Of a stretch of DNA of 64,000 nt, positions 35,946 to 45,102 are shown piece after piece. Origin of the DNA: Blautia glucerasea (GTDB lineage: Bacteria; Bacillota; Clostridia; Lachnospirales; Lachnospiraceae); the NCBI RefSeq assembly GCF_013304385.1, contig NZ_JAAITU010000006.1:62001-126000 (forward strand), given 5' to 3'. A program made the translations under genes and the position numbers. The notes below the pieces were generated by a model. The model was not told the DNA's origin and did no database searches. It saw nothing but the letters and a program-made list of their open reading frames with translations. Every line of letters begins with the position of its first letter. Within the stretch, counting starts at the first letter, position 1.

Positions 35946-37058
35946 CTATGGACGGGCAGGGATAACTGGCTGCTTATCTCTCTGACGCCAGATACGTCCT
36001 ATCGCATCGTAATCAATCACACCAGTATCCATATAATGGAACAGCAAATCCTTCATATCCTGACCCCAGGTATCACGAATCCCATCAATGTATCCCCAGT
36101 AAGACTGGGCAAGCTCCAGGAGACGGCATCCTGCAAGAAAATCAATGGCTTCAAAATCAGAAACAGAAGACGGAGTATTTTTACCGCCGGCCTCCTGATA
36201 ACCATCAAAAAAAGCTTTCTCAGCTTCTTCAAAGCAGGTATGGTCATAAAAGTTGTAAAGGAAGAACCGGAAACCATAGAACTCAAGGGCAGCAGGTGCT
36301 GCCTGTGCAGATTCCAGGTCAAAATATCCGGTAGGAACGCCCTGTGTATCTGTAAAGAAATTCTCAGCATGCATGTCTGTAAAAACTAATACAGGAGGCA
36401 TTTTGTCTTTATCAAAATAAGGACGTAAGGCTTCCAGCTTTTCATGGAAAAATCTGGTTACAACTGTCTGTTCTGAAGGGGTAAAGACTTCTTTTTGATG
36501 ACAGCGGAGAAGCCGCATGTCCACAACCTGAAGAAAACGGTCTGAAAAATTAGTCATATCAGAAGGCTCGATCACAGAGTCTTCCATAATATTCCCAAAA
36601 GAGGGAAAGGTAATATTCTGAATGCGTGCAAAATCACGGCCAAGATATTTCATACTGTCAAGAAATACCTTTTTGGAGTAACCGCTTTGTACCATACACT
36701 CTTTCTGGGAGATACCACTCATTCTTTCAAGAAGAATAAACTTCCCGTAAGGAGAGTCATGTACTCCGTACACTTCCGGTGTAGGAACATTTGCTTGCTG
36801 ACGGATCATACGGAAAAGATATGCTTCCCTTCCAAGGGAAAGTGTACCTCCAAACAAAGTGTCTTTATTTTCCTGTGAAAGCCCTTCTTCTGTTTCTCTG
36901 ACTCTGGCGAATTTACAGATAGCTGGTTTGCCACCTGCCAGAGTTACATCAAATACATAGTGGTTGCTTCCCTCGTTGATCTGGCTGATAGCATCCACAG
37001 TATATCCGCATTCTGTAAGGGCTTTTCTGGCTTTTTCCACATCAATACTCTGTGCCAT
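35946..37058 (-). CDS. APH/choline-kinase-fold phosphotransferase
   Basis: 370 residues of the aminoglycoside-phosphotransferase fold. ATP-site lysine in AICKFAR, catalytic loop VFTDMHAENFF (aspartate, histidine and asparagine in family positions) and metal-binding aspartate in GYFDLESA. Members phosphorylate small hydroxyl compounds such as aminoglycosides, choline, thiamine, homoserine or methylthioribose; the substrate is unknown. Its start is 18 bases after the YheO-type regulator, so the two form an operon; a separate promoter then drives the transporter. Not necessarily a resistance gene. Confidence 0.8.
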   Translation of the reverse strand: MAQSIDVEKARKALTECGYTVDAISQINEGSNHYVFDVTLAGGKPAICKFARVRETEEGLSQENKDTLFGGTLSLGREAYLFRMIRQQANVPTPEVYGVHDSPYGKFILLERMSGISQKECMVQSGYSKKVFLDSMKYLGRDFARIQNITFPSFGNIMEDSVIEPSDMTNFSDRFLQVVDMRLLRCHQKEVFTPSEQTVVTRFFHEKLEALRPYFDKDKMPPVLVFTDMHAENFFTDTQGVPTGYFDLESAQAAPAALEFYGFRFFLYNFYDHTCFEEAEKAFFDGYQEAGGKNTPSSVSDFEAIDFLAGCRLLELAQSYWGYIDGIRDTWGQDMKDLLFHYMDTGVIDYDAIGRIWRQRDKQPVIPARP

Positions 37059-37076
37059 ATTAAATATCTGTCCTTT

Positions 37077-37739
37077 TTATTTATTGTTTGCCTCCAGCTG
37101 ATGAAGATATCGATAAATCGTGGCTTTGGAACTGCCAAGTTTATCAGCCACTTCGTTGACGGAGCCTTTTGCCAGGAAAACACCTCTGCTGTCCATTTCG
37201 CGGATAGTAGAAATCTTTTCGTTGGCAGTCAGTCTGTTAGGAGGAGCTCCGAAACGGATGGTAGCTTCCTCCAGAACCCTGTCTATGATCTCTGTCACAG
37301 ACAGGGTAAGTGCTTCAAAAGATTGTTTTGGTGAACTGCCATGCTTGGATTTGCGGAGAACATTATGATCCTGTTCTCCGCTGATCAGCATATCCATCAT
37401 ATTGCGCAGGCGTACAAGCTCACCAACACACTGGTTGACCGTAAGCAACCCCTCAAGAGTACCATTGGCATCACGGATGAATAGCGTTGCTGAACGGACC
37501 TTTTCCCCTGTTTTGGACAGAGTCCGGTAATTGATATTGTAGGGAATATTCCTGCACTCTGGATTTTGAATCAGAGCCTGTTGCATTTCTCCGATAGGAG
37601 CACCTTCGAAGCGCTCTTCGTCCATGGAATTCTCAATCAGAAGAATATTCTCAGTGTCACAAAGAATCACTTCCGTATTGGAACCCATATAAAGGGCAAG
37701 GAATTCAACAATAGGTCTGTAAAAATCAACATTCAGCAT
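37077..37739 (-). CDS. YheO/DauR-type regulator (PAS-like and HTH domains)
   Basis: 220 residues. N-terminal YheO-like PAS domain (residues ~5-120) and C-terminal HTH_22 (NEVADKLGSSKATIYRYLHQLEANN). Related regulators respond to small metabolites, for example DauR for D-arginine catabolism. Sits between a tryptophanase-like lyase and an APH-fold kinase on the same strand, and is the best candidate regulator of both. GGAGAACCTACT precedes the start. An inverted repeat lies immediately upstream. Confidence 0.8.
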   Translation of the reverse strand: MLNVDFYRPIVEFLALYMGSNTEVILCDTENILLIENSMDEERFEGAPIGEMQQALIQNPECRNIPYNINYRTLSKTGEKVRSATLFIRDANGTLEGLLTVNQCVGELVRLRNMMDMLISGEQDHNVLRKSKHGSSPKQSFEALTLSVTEIIDRVLEEATIRFGAPPNRLTANEKISTIREMDSRGVFLAKGSVNEVADKLGSSKATIYRYLHQLEANNK

Positions 37740-37768
37740 AGTAGGTTCTCCTTTGAGGAAGATTATTG

Positions 37769-37807
37769 GTAACTATTCAGTTAATTGTCATGGAGCTGAA
37801 CAGTTAC
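37769..37807. promoter_or_regulatory. Inverted repeat upstream of the YheO-type regulator
   Basis: GTAACTATTCAG (37769-37780) and CTGAACAGTTAC (37796-37807) match in 11 of 12 positions across a 15-base spacer. It lies between the lyase stop (37820) and the regulator start (37739). No T-run follows on either strand, so it may be an operator or processing hairpin. Confidence 0.6.
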
Positions 37808-37819
37808 TATTAGTGGTAT

Positions 37820-39205
37820 TTATAAAAGTTCAAATCCGGCTGTGAAGTGGCGCAGGGACTGGATAGAACCTTGATGAACGATCTTCATGCCTCGATACTG
37901 ATCTCTGTTTTCATAGATGTCACCAAGTGCATTGGCAATCACATCCATATGATTGTTGGTATAAACACGGCGGTTGATGGCAATACGCATAGCCTCGATA
38001 GCCGGATAAACAGGCTCGCCTGTGATCTTGTCAATGGAACCGAAAGCACATGCACCAATCTCAACAGCACGTACACCTGCTTCTTCGTAAAGTGCACATA
38101 CAAGACGCTGGCTTGGGAATTCGCTCTGAGGGATCTGTGGGAAGAAGCGGCGACCATCCACATATACACCGTGACCGCCGGTAGGCTCGATGATCGGAAC
38201 TCCTCTTTCTTTTAACTTTTCGCCAAGATAAGCCACCTGTTTGATGCGGTAGTCAAGGTAATCAAAGTCGCATGCTTCCTGAAGGCCTACAGCAAGTGCT
38301 TCCATATCACGGCCGGACATACCGCCGTATGTAATGAAACCTTCGTGTACAATTGCAAGCTGGTTTGCCTGCTCATAAACACTCTTATTTCTTGTAACAA
38401 AAAGACCGCCGATATTTACAAGACCATCCTTTTTACTGGACATGGTGGCTGTCTCACAGTAACTGAACATTTCATTGGTGATCTCTTTGATGCTCTTGTT
38501 CTCATAGCCTGGCTCTCTTGTTTTGATAAAGTAAGCATTCTCAGCCAAACGTGCACTGTCGAGAACAACCGGGATATTGTATTTCTTGCAGAGAGCGCTG
38601 ACTTCACGGATATTCTGCATGGATACAGGTTGTCCGCCGTTATTATTGCAGGTAATAGTAATGATACATACGCAGATATTCTCTGCACCCTTCTCATCGA
38701 TCAGGCTCTGCATCTTGTTAAGGTCGATATTTCCTTTGAAAGGATGAGGAGCAGAAGCAGTGTCCATACCTTCAGCAATAGCATAATCTACAGGCAGGCA
38801 TCCCATCATTTCAGCGTTGCCTCTGAATGTGTCAAAGTGCATATTGCCAATGGCATAAGCACCTGGACGACAGTAGATCTGAGTCATGATGTAGTCGGCT
38901 GCACGTCCCTGATGGGTAGGCTGTACGTAAGGCATGCCAAAGATATCCTGTACGGAAGCTTCCAGACGGTAAAAGCTGCGGCATCCTGCATAGGCTTCGT
39001 CACCCATCATCATAGCTGACCACTGCGCCTGGCTCATTGCACTTGTACCGCTGTCAGTGATACAGTCGATATAAACCTGTTCAGATTTCAGGCGGAATGC
39101 ATTGTATCCGGCTTCCTGAAGCCATTGCTGGCGCTGGGCTTTTGTAGATCTGGTAATTGGCTCTACCATTTTAATACGAAATGGTTCTGCGGTCATGTAC
39201 TTCAT
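37820..39205 (-). CDS. tnaA: Tryptophanase-like beta-eliminating lyase
   Basis: 461 residues from ATG 39205 (after AAGGAGGGTCCTATTTT). PLP-dependent fold with the cofactor lysine at position 259 in MSSKKDG. Residues that separate tryptophanase from tyrosine phenol-lyase favour tryptophanase: Asp125 in HFDTFRG, Ile383 in AVEIGA (Arg in phenol-lyases) and His453 in LRHFTAG (Phe in phenol-lyases). The reaction would be L-tryptophan to indole, pyruvate and ammonia. The FRGN that follows Asp125 differs from the usual TQGH, so another side chain is possible. No TnaC-type leader peptide fits in the short 5' region. Confidence 0.75.
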   Translation of the reverse strand: MKYMTAEPFRIKMVEPITRSTKAQRQQWLQEAGYNAFRLKSEQVYIDCITDSGTSAMSQAQWSAMMMGDEAYAGCRSFYRLEASVQDIFGMPYVQPTHQGRAADYIMTQIYCRPGAYAIGNMHFDTFRGNAEMMGCLPVDYAIAEGMDTASAPHPFKGNIDLNKMQSLIDEKGAENICVCIITITCNNNGGQPVSMQNIREVSALCKKYNIPVVLDSARLAENAYFIKTREPGYENKSIKEITNEMFSYCETATMSSKKDGLVNIGGLFVTRNKSVYEQANQLAIVHEGFITYGGMSGRDMEALAVGLQEACDFDYLDYRIKQVAYLGEKLKERGVPIIEPTGGHGVYVDGRRFFPQIPQSEFPSQRLVCALYEEAGVRAVEIGACAFGSIDKITGEPVYPAIEAMRIAINRRVYTNNHMDVIANALGDIYENRDQYRGMKIVHQGSIQSLRHFTAGFELL

Positions 39206-39227
39206 AAAATAGGACCCTCCTTGTAAA

Positions 39228-39256
39228 ATTATAATGGAAAACATTGGTATTTGCAA
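39228..39256 (-). promoter_or_regulatory. Promoter of the tryptophanase-like gene
   Basis: Minus strand TTGCAA (39251-39256), 17-base spacer, TATAAT (39228-39233). Transcription would start ~16 bases before the start codon, leaving almost no leader. Confidence 0.75.
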
Positions 39257-39279
39257 TAGAAATAAGAATCTTGCAAATA
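39248..39279. promoter_or_regulatory. Operator-like inverted repeat over the -35 of the lyase promoter
   Basis: TATTTGCAA (39248-39256) and TTGCAAATA (39271-39279) are exact inverted copies 14 bases apart. One arm covers the -35 hexamer of the minus-strand promoter. Confidence 0.65.
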
Positions 39280-39354
39280 TTTGATAAAAAAATATTATCA
39301 TAATGAGAAAATAATGTCAACACAATAAAAGAATATATTTTTGAACAATTTTTA

Positions 39355-39383
39355 TTGACAAGAGAATAGAAGTTGGTTATACT
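39355..39383 (+). promoter_or_regulatory. Strong SigA-type promoter of the peptide operon
   Basis: TTGACA (39355-39360), 17-base spacer, TATACT (39378-39383). The leader to oppB is ~115 bases and contains a small TCAAC/GTTGA inverted pair near 39440-39462; otherwise nothing else is seen. Confidence 0.85.
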
Positions 39384-39503
39384 CTATGCATAATCTACAA
39401 AATATATTTTAAATTGTCTAAAAAGAGTATACAAATTGTTCAACTCTACCTGAGCGGTTGAGAATATATTATTACATATCATTTATCAATGGAGGGGATG
39501 CAA

Positions 39504-40424
39504 ATGGCAAAATATGTGGCAAAGCGTTTTGTGTCAATGCTCATTACGCTGTTTCTGGTAGCAACAGTAACATTCTTTCTGATGCATGCAGTACCTGGAC
39601 AGCCCTTTGAGATTACCAGGGAGACACCAGACAGTGTAAAGGAAGCTCTTTATGAACAGTATGGATTGAATAAACCGTTGTTTGAACAGTATCTGATCTA
39701 TATGAAGAATCTTCTTCACGGAGATTTCGGTGTATCCATGAAATATAAGAGCCAGACTGTTGTGGGTAATGTTACATCCGGTATGCCGGTTTCTGCCATC
39801 ATCGGATTTGGCGGTGTACTGATCGGATGTCTGATCGGTTCCGTGCTTGGTGCTGTGGCTGCATTAAAGAATAAAGGTTTTGTTGATTATTTTGTTATCA
39901 TACTTGCAATCCTGGGAGTTTCCATTCCCAACTTTGTTTTTGGATCCCTGATCCAGAGATATTTTGCAGTAGAATGGAAGATGTTCCCTATACAGGGGTG
40001 GAAAGGATGGCAATACGCAGTCCTTCCCATTGGGGCAGCAGCTTTTACCAACATTGCTTATTATGCCAGAATGCTGAGAACCAGTATGCTGGATACTATG
40101 GGACAGGATTACATCTACACAGCTAAGAGCAAGGGCTTAAATCAGAATGAGATCGTAAGAAAGCATATGCTTCGTAACTCATTCTTGCCGCTTGTAACAT
40201 CTCTTGGACCAATGTGTGCAGGTGTGCTTACAGGTAACTTTGTAATTGAGAAGATTTTCAACGTACCAGGTATTGGACAGTCAATGATCACTGCGATCCA
40301 GAACTCAGATTACACGATGATCATGGGTCTGACGATCATCTTTTCTTTTATATCTGTTGTCTGTTATTTCATAGTAGATATTGTGTATGGTCTTGTTGAC
40401 CCGCGTATCAGAATCGCAGGATAG
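39504..40424 (+). CDS. oppB: Oligopeptide/dipeptide ABC permease, OppB/DppB family
   Basis: 306 residues; ATG 39504 (MAKYVAKR) follows GGAGGGGATGCAA; the ATG at 39489 overlaps that site. Six membrane spans and the ABC permease loop MLDTMGQDYIYTAKSKGL (EAA motif). First gene of oppBCDFA. Predicted to import peptides. Confidence 0.92.
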   Translation: MAKYVAKRFVSMLITLFLVATVTFFLMHAVPGQPFEITRETPDSVKEALYEQYGLNKPLFEQYLIYMKNLLHGDFGVSMKYKSQTVVGNVTSGMPVSAIIGFGGVLIGCLIGSVLGAVAALKNKGFVDYFVIILAILGVSIPNFVFGSLIQRYFAVEWKMFPIQGWKGWQYAVLPIGAAAFTNIAYYARMLRTSMLDTMGQDYIYTAKSKGLNQNEIVRKHMLRNSFLPLVTSLGPMCAGVLTGNFVIEKIFNVPGIGQSMITAIQNSDYTMIMGLTIIFSFISVVCYFIVDIVYGLVDPRIRIAG

Positions 40425-40435
40425 GAGGGGAGTAC

Positions 40436-41374
40436 ATGGAAACAAAAGAAATGGAGCTGCAGAATCTGGAAGACAGCCTTTTTGAAAAAGATGACTCCGC
40501 TCATGTGAATGCGGATAAAATGTCCAGACCTTCCCTTACATACTGGAGTGATGCATGGAGAAGATTCAAAGGAAATAAAGTTGCTATGGTATCTGCTGTG
40601 GTTCTGATACTGATCATTGGAATGGCGATTGTTCAGCCTATGGTCAGCAAATATACCTATGACCAGCAGGATTGGTTTGCTATCAATCAGGGGCCGTCAG
40701 CAGAGCATTGGTTCGGCACAGATGAGCTGGGCAGAGATATTTTTGTACGTTGCTGGGAAGGCGCAAGAGTCAGCCTTATGATCGCCTTTATCGTTGCGGT
40801 TCTTAATGGAACCATTGGTATCCTTTACGGAGGTATTGCAGGGTATTTTGGCGGTGTGGCAGATAATCTTATGATGCGTTTCTGTGAATTGATCGCATCG
40901 ATTCCGCAGATGTTGTGGGTAGTTCTTCTGATCCTGATCATGAAGCCAGGGGTATTTCCTATTATTCTGGCTATTGCAGTTACCGGATGGATCGGCATGG
41001 CCAGGCTTTTCAGAGGTCAGGTTTTTTCATTAAAAGAATCAGAGTTTGTTATGGCCAGCAGGACTATGGGTGCAGGAAGCCTTCATATTATTTTGAAGCA
41101 TCTTCTTCCTAATGCTATGAGTCCAATCATTATCAGTATGGCCAATGTTATTCCAAGTGCTATCTTTTCAGAGGCATTCCTCAGCTATATCGGACTGGGA
41201 GTTCCGCTTCCAACAGCCAGCTGGGGTGTACTTGCAAGCGACGGAGCCAATAAGCTGCTTAGCTATCCATACCAGCTTTTATTCCCGTCACTTTTGATCT
41301 GTATTACAATGCTTTGCTTTAACCTGATGGGTGACGGCTTACGAGATGCCCTTGACCCGAGAATGAGACAGTAA
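40436..41374 (+). CDS. oppC: Oligopeptide/dipeptide ABC permease, OppC/DppC family
   Basis: 312 residues. Cytoplasmic N-terminus, then six membrane spans; HWFGTDELGRDIF and MASRTMGAGSLHIILKHLLPN are typical OppC segments. Pairs with OppB to form the pore. Lies 11 bases after oppB. Confidence 0.93.
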   Translation: METKEMELQNLEDSLFEKDDSAHVNADKMSRPSLTYWSDAWRRFKGNKVAMVSAVVLILIIGMAIVQPMVSKYTYDQQDWFAINQGPSAEHWFGTDELGRDIFVRCWEGARVSLMIAFIVAVLNGTIGILYGGIAGYFGGVADNLMMRFCELIASIPQMLWVVLLILIMKPGVFPIILAIAVTGWIGMARLFRGQVFSLKESEFVMASRTMGAGSLHIILKHLLPNAMSPIIISMANVIPSAIFSEAFLSYIGLGVPLPTASWGVLASDGANKLLSYPYQLLFPSLLICITMLCFNLMGDGLRDALDPRMRQ

Positions 41375-41387
41375 GGAGGAAACAAAC

Positions 41388-42434
41388 ATGGGGAACCGAA
41401 ATGAAAAAACCTTGTTGGATGTAACAGACCTTACTTTCTCTTTCAAAACTTATGCAGGAGAAGTACAGGCTGTAAGAGGCGTTAGCTTTTCACTGGAGAA
41501 AGGCAAAAGTCTTGGTATAGTGGGAGAGTCCGGTTGCGGTAAATCTGTAACTGCTAAATCCATTATCGGTCTGAATCCGTCAAAGCCAAAGGGACTTCTG
41601 AAAAAGGGAGAGATTTGGTTTGATGGTAAAGATCTGGCAAAATTAAAAGAAAAAGAAATGCAGAAAATCAGAGCTCAGGAGATCCGCATGATTTTTCAGG
41701 ATCCTATGACAAGTCTGAATCCTACCATGACTATTGGAAAACAGATCGTGGAAGGTATTCTGAAATACGGAAATAAAACAAAAGAAGAAGCAAAGAAGAT
41801 CGCACTGGATACTCTGGCAATGGCCGGGATCCCAAGTCCGGAGCAGAGATTCAAGCAGTATCCCCATGAGTTTTCAGGTGGTATGAGACAGCGTGCTATG
41901 ATCGCATTGGCAATGGCAGTGAATCCTAAGCTTCTGATTGCGGATGAGCCTACCACTGCATTGGATGTTACCATACAGGCGCAGATTTTGGATCTGATCA
42001 AGGATATCCAGAAACAGTACGATACTTCCGTGATCATGATCACTCATGACCTGGGAGTTGTTGCTAATATTGCAGACGATATTGCAGTTATGTATGCAGG
42101 AAAGATCGTGGAATACGGACATGCAGAAGATATTTTCGAGCATCCTGCACATCCGTATACCTGGGGTGTCCTTCAGTCTATTCCTCCGGAAGATACCAGC
42201 AACAGGGAACCGCTGCATCCGATCCTTGGTACACCGCCGGATCTGTTTAATCCTCCGGCTGGATGTCCTTTTGCAGCCAGATGTCCGTATGCTATGAAGG
42301 TATGTTCAACCATGTATCCTCCGGCATATTCACAGCAGGGTGAAAATCATTATGCTTCCTGCTGGCTGTACCATAAGAAAGCAGTTAGGACAGTCAATCC
42401 CATTACAGAACGGGAGGTAGCGAAGCATGAGTGA
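41388..42434 (+). CDS. oppD: Peptide ABC transporter ATPase, OppD/DppD family
   Basis: 348 residues. Walker A GESGCGKS, signature FSGGMRQR, Walker B LLIADEP, plus the C-terminal oligopeptide-transporter domain with cysteines PAGCPFAARCPYAM that may bind a metal or iron-sulfur cluster. Overlaps oppF by 8 bases. Confidence 0.94.
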   Translation: MGNRNEKTLLDVTDLTFSFKTYAGEVQAVRGVSFSLEKGKSLGIVGESGCGKSVTAKSIIGLNPSKPKGLLKKGEIWFDGKDLAKLKEKEMQKIRAQEIRMIFQDPMTSLNPTMTIGKQIVEGILKYGNKTKEEAKKIALDTLAMAGIPSPEQRFKQYPHEFSGGMRQRAMIALAMAVNPKLLIADEPTTALDVTIQAQILDLIKDIQKQYDTSVIMITHDLGVVANIADDIAVMYAGKIVEYGHAEDIFEHPAHPYTWGVLQSIPPEDTSNREPLHPILGTPPDLFNPPAGCPFAARCPYAMKVCSTMYPPAYSQQGENHYASCWLYHKKAVRTVNPITEREVAKHE

Positions 42435-43395
42435 TGTAATCTTAAAAGCAGAAGATCTGAAAAAATATTTCAAAATAAAAGGACGTAAAGTGGTAAAGGC
42501 CGTAGATGGCGTCAGCATTGAAGTTGAGAGGGGAAAAACATTAGGACTTGTAGGGGAGTCCGGATGTGGTAAATCCACTCTTGGACGGACATTGATCCGT
42601 ATTTATGAGCCTACAGAAGGAAAAATCACTTTGAATGGAAAGGATATCAGTGGAAAAAGCACTAAAAGGTTCCGGCAGGATCTGGCAAGAAGCATTCAGA
42701 TGATCTTCCAGGACCCATATGCCTGCTTAAGTCCACGTATGACAGTTTCTCAGCTGATTTCTGAGGGCTGGGGTCTGAATCATGCCATTCATATGAGTGC
42801 AGAGGAGAAAAGAGACCGAGTGATCGAGCTTCTGGAAACGGTAGGACTAAATGAAGAACATGCAAACCGTTTTCCTCATGAATTCTCAGGAGGGCAGAGA
42901 CAGCGTATCGGAATTGCCAGGGCCTTGTCTATGTCACCGGAACTGATCATTTGTGATGAGCCTATCAGTGCTTTAGATGTTTCCATTCAGGCCCAGGTTA
43001 TGAATCTTCTTCTGAAGCTGCAGCAGGATAAAGGATTATCCTATATTTTTATTGCCCATGACCTGTCTATGGTACGTTATATTTCTGATACTGTAGCAGT
43101 TATGTATCTGGGAAGCATTATGGAGTATGCAACCAATAAGGAACTGTATGAGAATCCGCAGCATCCTTATACAAAGGCACTGTTTTCCGCAATCCCGGTG
43201 GCCAATCCCAAGATTGAAAAAGGGAGAAGCAGGATCAAGCTGGAAGGGGAGATTCCAAGCCCCATCAATTCACCTAAGGGATGTAAATTCTGTACAAGAT
43301 GTGCATATGCAAAACCGGTATGCTTTGAGCAGCCACCGGTACTTAAAGAGTGTGGTCCAGGTCATAAAGTGGCCTGTCACTTAATAAACGGGTAA
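42427..43395 (+). CDS. oppF: Peptide ABC transporter ATPase, OppF/DppF family
   Basis: 322 residues. Walker A GESGCGKST, signature FSGGQRQR, Walker B LIICDEP and a C-terminal GCKFCTRCAYAKPVC segment. Second ATPase of the heterodimer. Confidence 0.94.
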   Translation: MSDVILKAEDLKKYFKIKGRKVVKAVDGVSIEVERGKTLGLVGESGCGKSTLGRTLIRIYEPTEGKITLNGKDISGKSTKRFRQDLARSIQMIFQDPYACLSPRMTVSQLISEGWGLNHAIHMSAEEKRDRVIELLETVGLNEEHANRFPHEFSGGQRQRIGIARALSMSPELIICDEPISALDVSIQAQVMNLLLKLQQDKGLSYIFIAHDLSMVRYISDTVAVMYLGSIMEYATNKELYENPQHPYTKALFSAIPVANPKIEKGRSRIKLEGEIPSPINSPKGCKFCTRCAYAKPVCFEQPPVLKECGPGHKVACHLING

Positions 43396-43419
43396 GTTTT
43401 AATAAAAGGAGGTAAAGAA

Positions 43420-45051
43420 ATGAACAAACGTGTATCAAAAGGTATGAGTCTTATGTTGGCTGCAATGCTTGGTGTAGGAACGATCGGAGCATCTACAGCA
43501 GTGTATGCAGAAGATGCTGAACTGGCAGATGAGCAGGTGTTTTATTTTTCCCTTAACAATGAGCCTGCAACACTTGATCCGTGGGTAAATAACTCTGGTG
43601 CAGCTGGTAATTTAGTGGCAGCTGTTCATGAGCCAATGCTGAGAAAGACAAATGATGAGCAGGGATGGGAACCAGCCCTGATGACGGATTATCAGCACAA
43701 TGATGACTATACCGTACATACCCTTACACTTCGTGATGGTGTAAAATGGGCTGACGGTACAGATGTAACAATGGACGATGTTGTTGCCAGCTTCCTGCGT
43801 GAGCTTGATCCAGAACTGAAATCAGCTATTGCTTACAAATACTTCATCATCAAAGATGCTGAGAAGTATTACAATGGGGAAGCAACAGAAGATGATCTTG
43901 GAGTAAAAGCGGTAGATGACAGCACACTGGAGATCACAACAGGTGAACCATGTGATTACTTTATCGACCTTTTAACATCTGCAAGCTTTGCGCCTGTTCA
44001 GAAGGCAGCAGCAGAAGAGTATAAAGATACCTATGGAACAGATGTGGACAAGATCGTTGCAGACGGACCGTTTGTTGTAACAGACTGGACACATGAGAAT
44101 TCCATGACACTGGAAAAGAACGAGAATTACTGGGATGCAGACAATGTGAAGCTTGATAAGATCGAGATCACAATTACTTCTGATGCCAATACTCTTCAGG
44201 GTATGTATCAGAATGATGAGCTGAGTGTTCTGAAAGTCAGTGACGAGCTTCTTGATCAGTATGCAGACGAGAATATCGTTGACAACAAGCTTCTGAGAAA
44301 TACATTCATTGAGTTCAATCCGAACACAAATGAATATCTTGCAAATAAGAATATCCGTGAAGCATTATCCATCGCCTTCAATCGTAAAGTATTTGCACAG
44401 CAGGTAATGCACAATGCAGATCTGGCAGCTTATGGTCTTGTTCCTTATGGAGTAAAGGGACTTGATGGCGGAGATTTCCGTGAGCAGGCCGGCCCAATCG
44501 TAAAAGATGCATCTGATCAGTCCGAGATCGAAAGAGCACAGCAGCTTCTGGATCAGGGTCTTGAAGAAATCGGCAAGACCAAAGAAGATATGCAGGATGG
44601 ATTCTCCATTCAGTGTCTGGAAAGCGGCAAAGTTCAGGCTCAGGCTATCCAGAATATGTGGAAAACAAACCTTGGTATCGAGATGCCTGTAAGCGTTCTT
44701 GATTTCAACGTAATCCTTCCAATGCTTACAGAGGGAACATTTGACTGTGTAATCGGCGGCGGCCAGGATTCTGACTATCGTGATCCTCAGGGCTTCATGC
44801 AGTTTATCTATGATGAAGGTAAGTGGGACAATGATGAGTTCAAGGCATTAGTTGAGAAGGCTCATACACAGGTTGGTGATGAAAGAATCCAGACTTGGAT
44901 GGATATTGAGAAAATGGTACTTGATAACTTTATCTACATTCCTCAGGTATACGCTCTGAACCACTGGGCAATTAAAGGCAATGTACAGGGTCTTGAAATC
45001 TTTACTTATGGTTATGAATTTGATTTCAAATATGTTTCAATCACAAAATAA
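43420..45051 (+). CDS. oppA: Peptide-binding protein OppA/DppA family, no lipobox
   Basis: 543 residues of the SBP_bac_5 type (LNNEPATLDPWVNN ... HEPMLR ... LRDGVKWADGT). The signal peptide ends AVYAED and no cysteine occurs in the first ~60 residues, so it is probably cut by signal peptidase I rather than lipid-anchored, unusual for a monoderm binding protein. GGAGGTAAAGAA precedes the start. A perfect terminator follows. Confidence 0.9.
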   Translation: MNKRVSKGMSLMLAAMLGVGTIGASTAVYAEDAELADEQVFYFSLNNEPATLDPWVNNSGAAGNLVAAVHEPMLRKTNDEQGWEPALMTDYQHNDDYTVHTLTLRDGVKWADGTDVTMDDVVASFLRELDPELKSAIAYKYFIIKDAEKYYNGEATEDDLGVKAVDDSTLEITTGEPCDYFIDLLTSASFAPVQKAAAEEYKDTYGTDVDKIVADGPFVVTDWTHENSMTLEKNENYWDADNVKLDKIEITITSDANTLQGMYQNDELSVLKVSDELLDQYADENIVDNKLLRNTFIEFNPNTNEYLANKNIREALSIAFNRKVFAQQVMHNADLAAYGLVPYGVKGLDGGDFREQAGPIVKDASDQSEIERAQQLLDQGLEEIGKTKEDMQDGFSIQCLESGKVQAQAIQNMWKTNLGIEMPVSVLDFNVILPMLTEGTFDCVIGGGQDSDYRDPQGFMQFIYDEGKWDNDEFKALVEKAHTQVGDERIQTWMDIEKMVLDNFIYIPQVYALNHWAIKGNVQGLEIFTYGYEFDFKYVSITK

Positions 45052-45102
45052 AGATTGCAGGGTCTGCATATATGGAGGATTCCATAAAGTAAGTTAGTCC
45101 CG

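Noticed and set aside
35946-37058. Aminoglycoside resistance gene
   Set aside because: Only the general kinase fold is supported; operon context points to metabolism.
37769-37807. Intrinsic terminator of the lyase gene
   Set aside because: The stem is followed by CAATAATC on the minus strand, not a U-run.
37820-39205. Tyrosine phenol-lyase as the identity of the lyase
   Set aside because: The phenol-binding arginine is isoleucine (383) and the C-terminal LRHFTAG histidine is tryptophanase-like.
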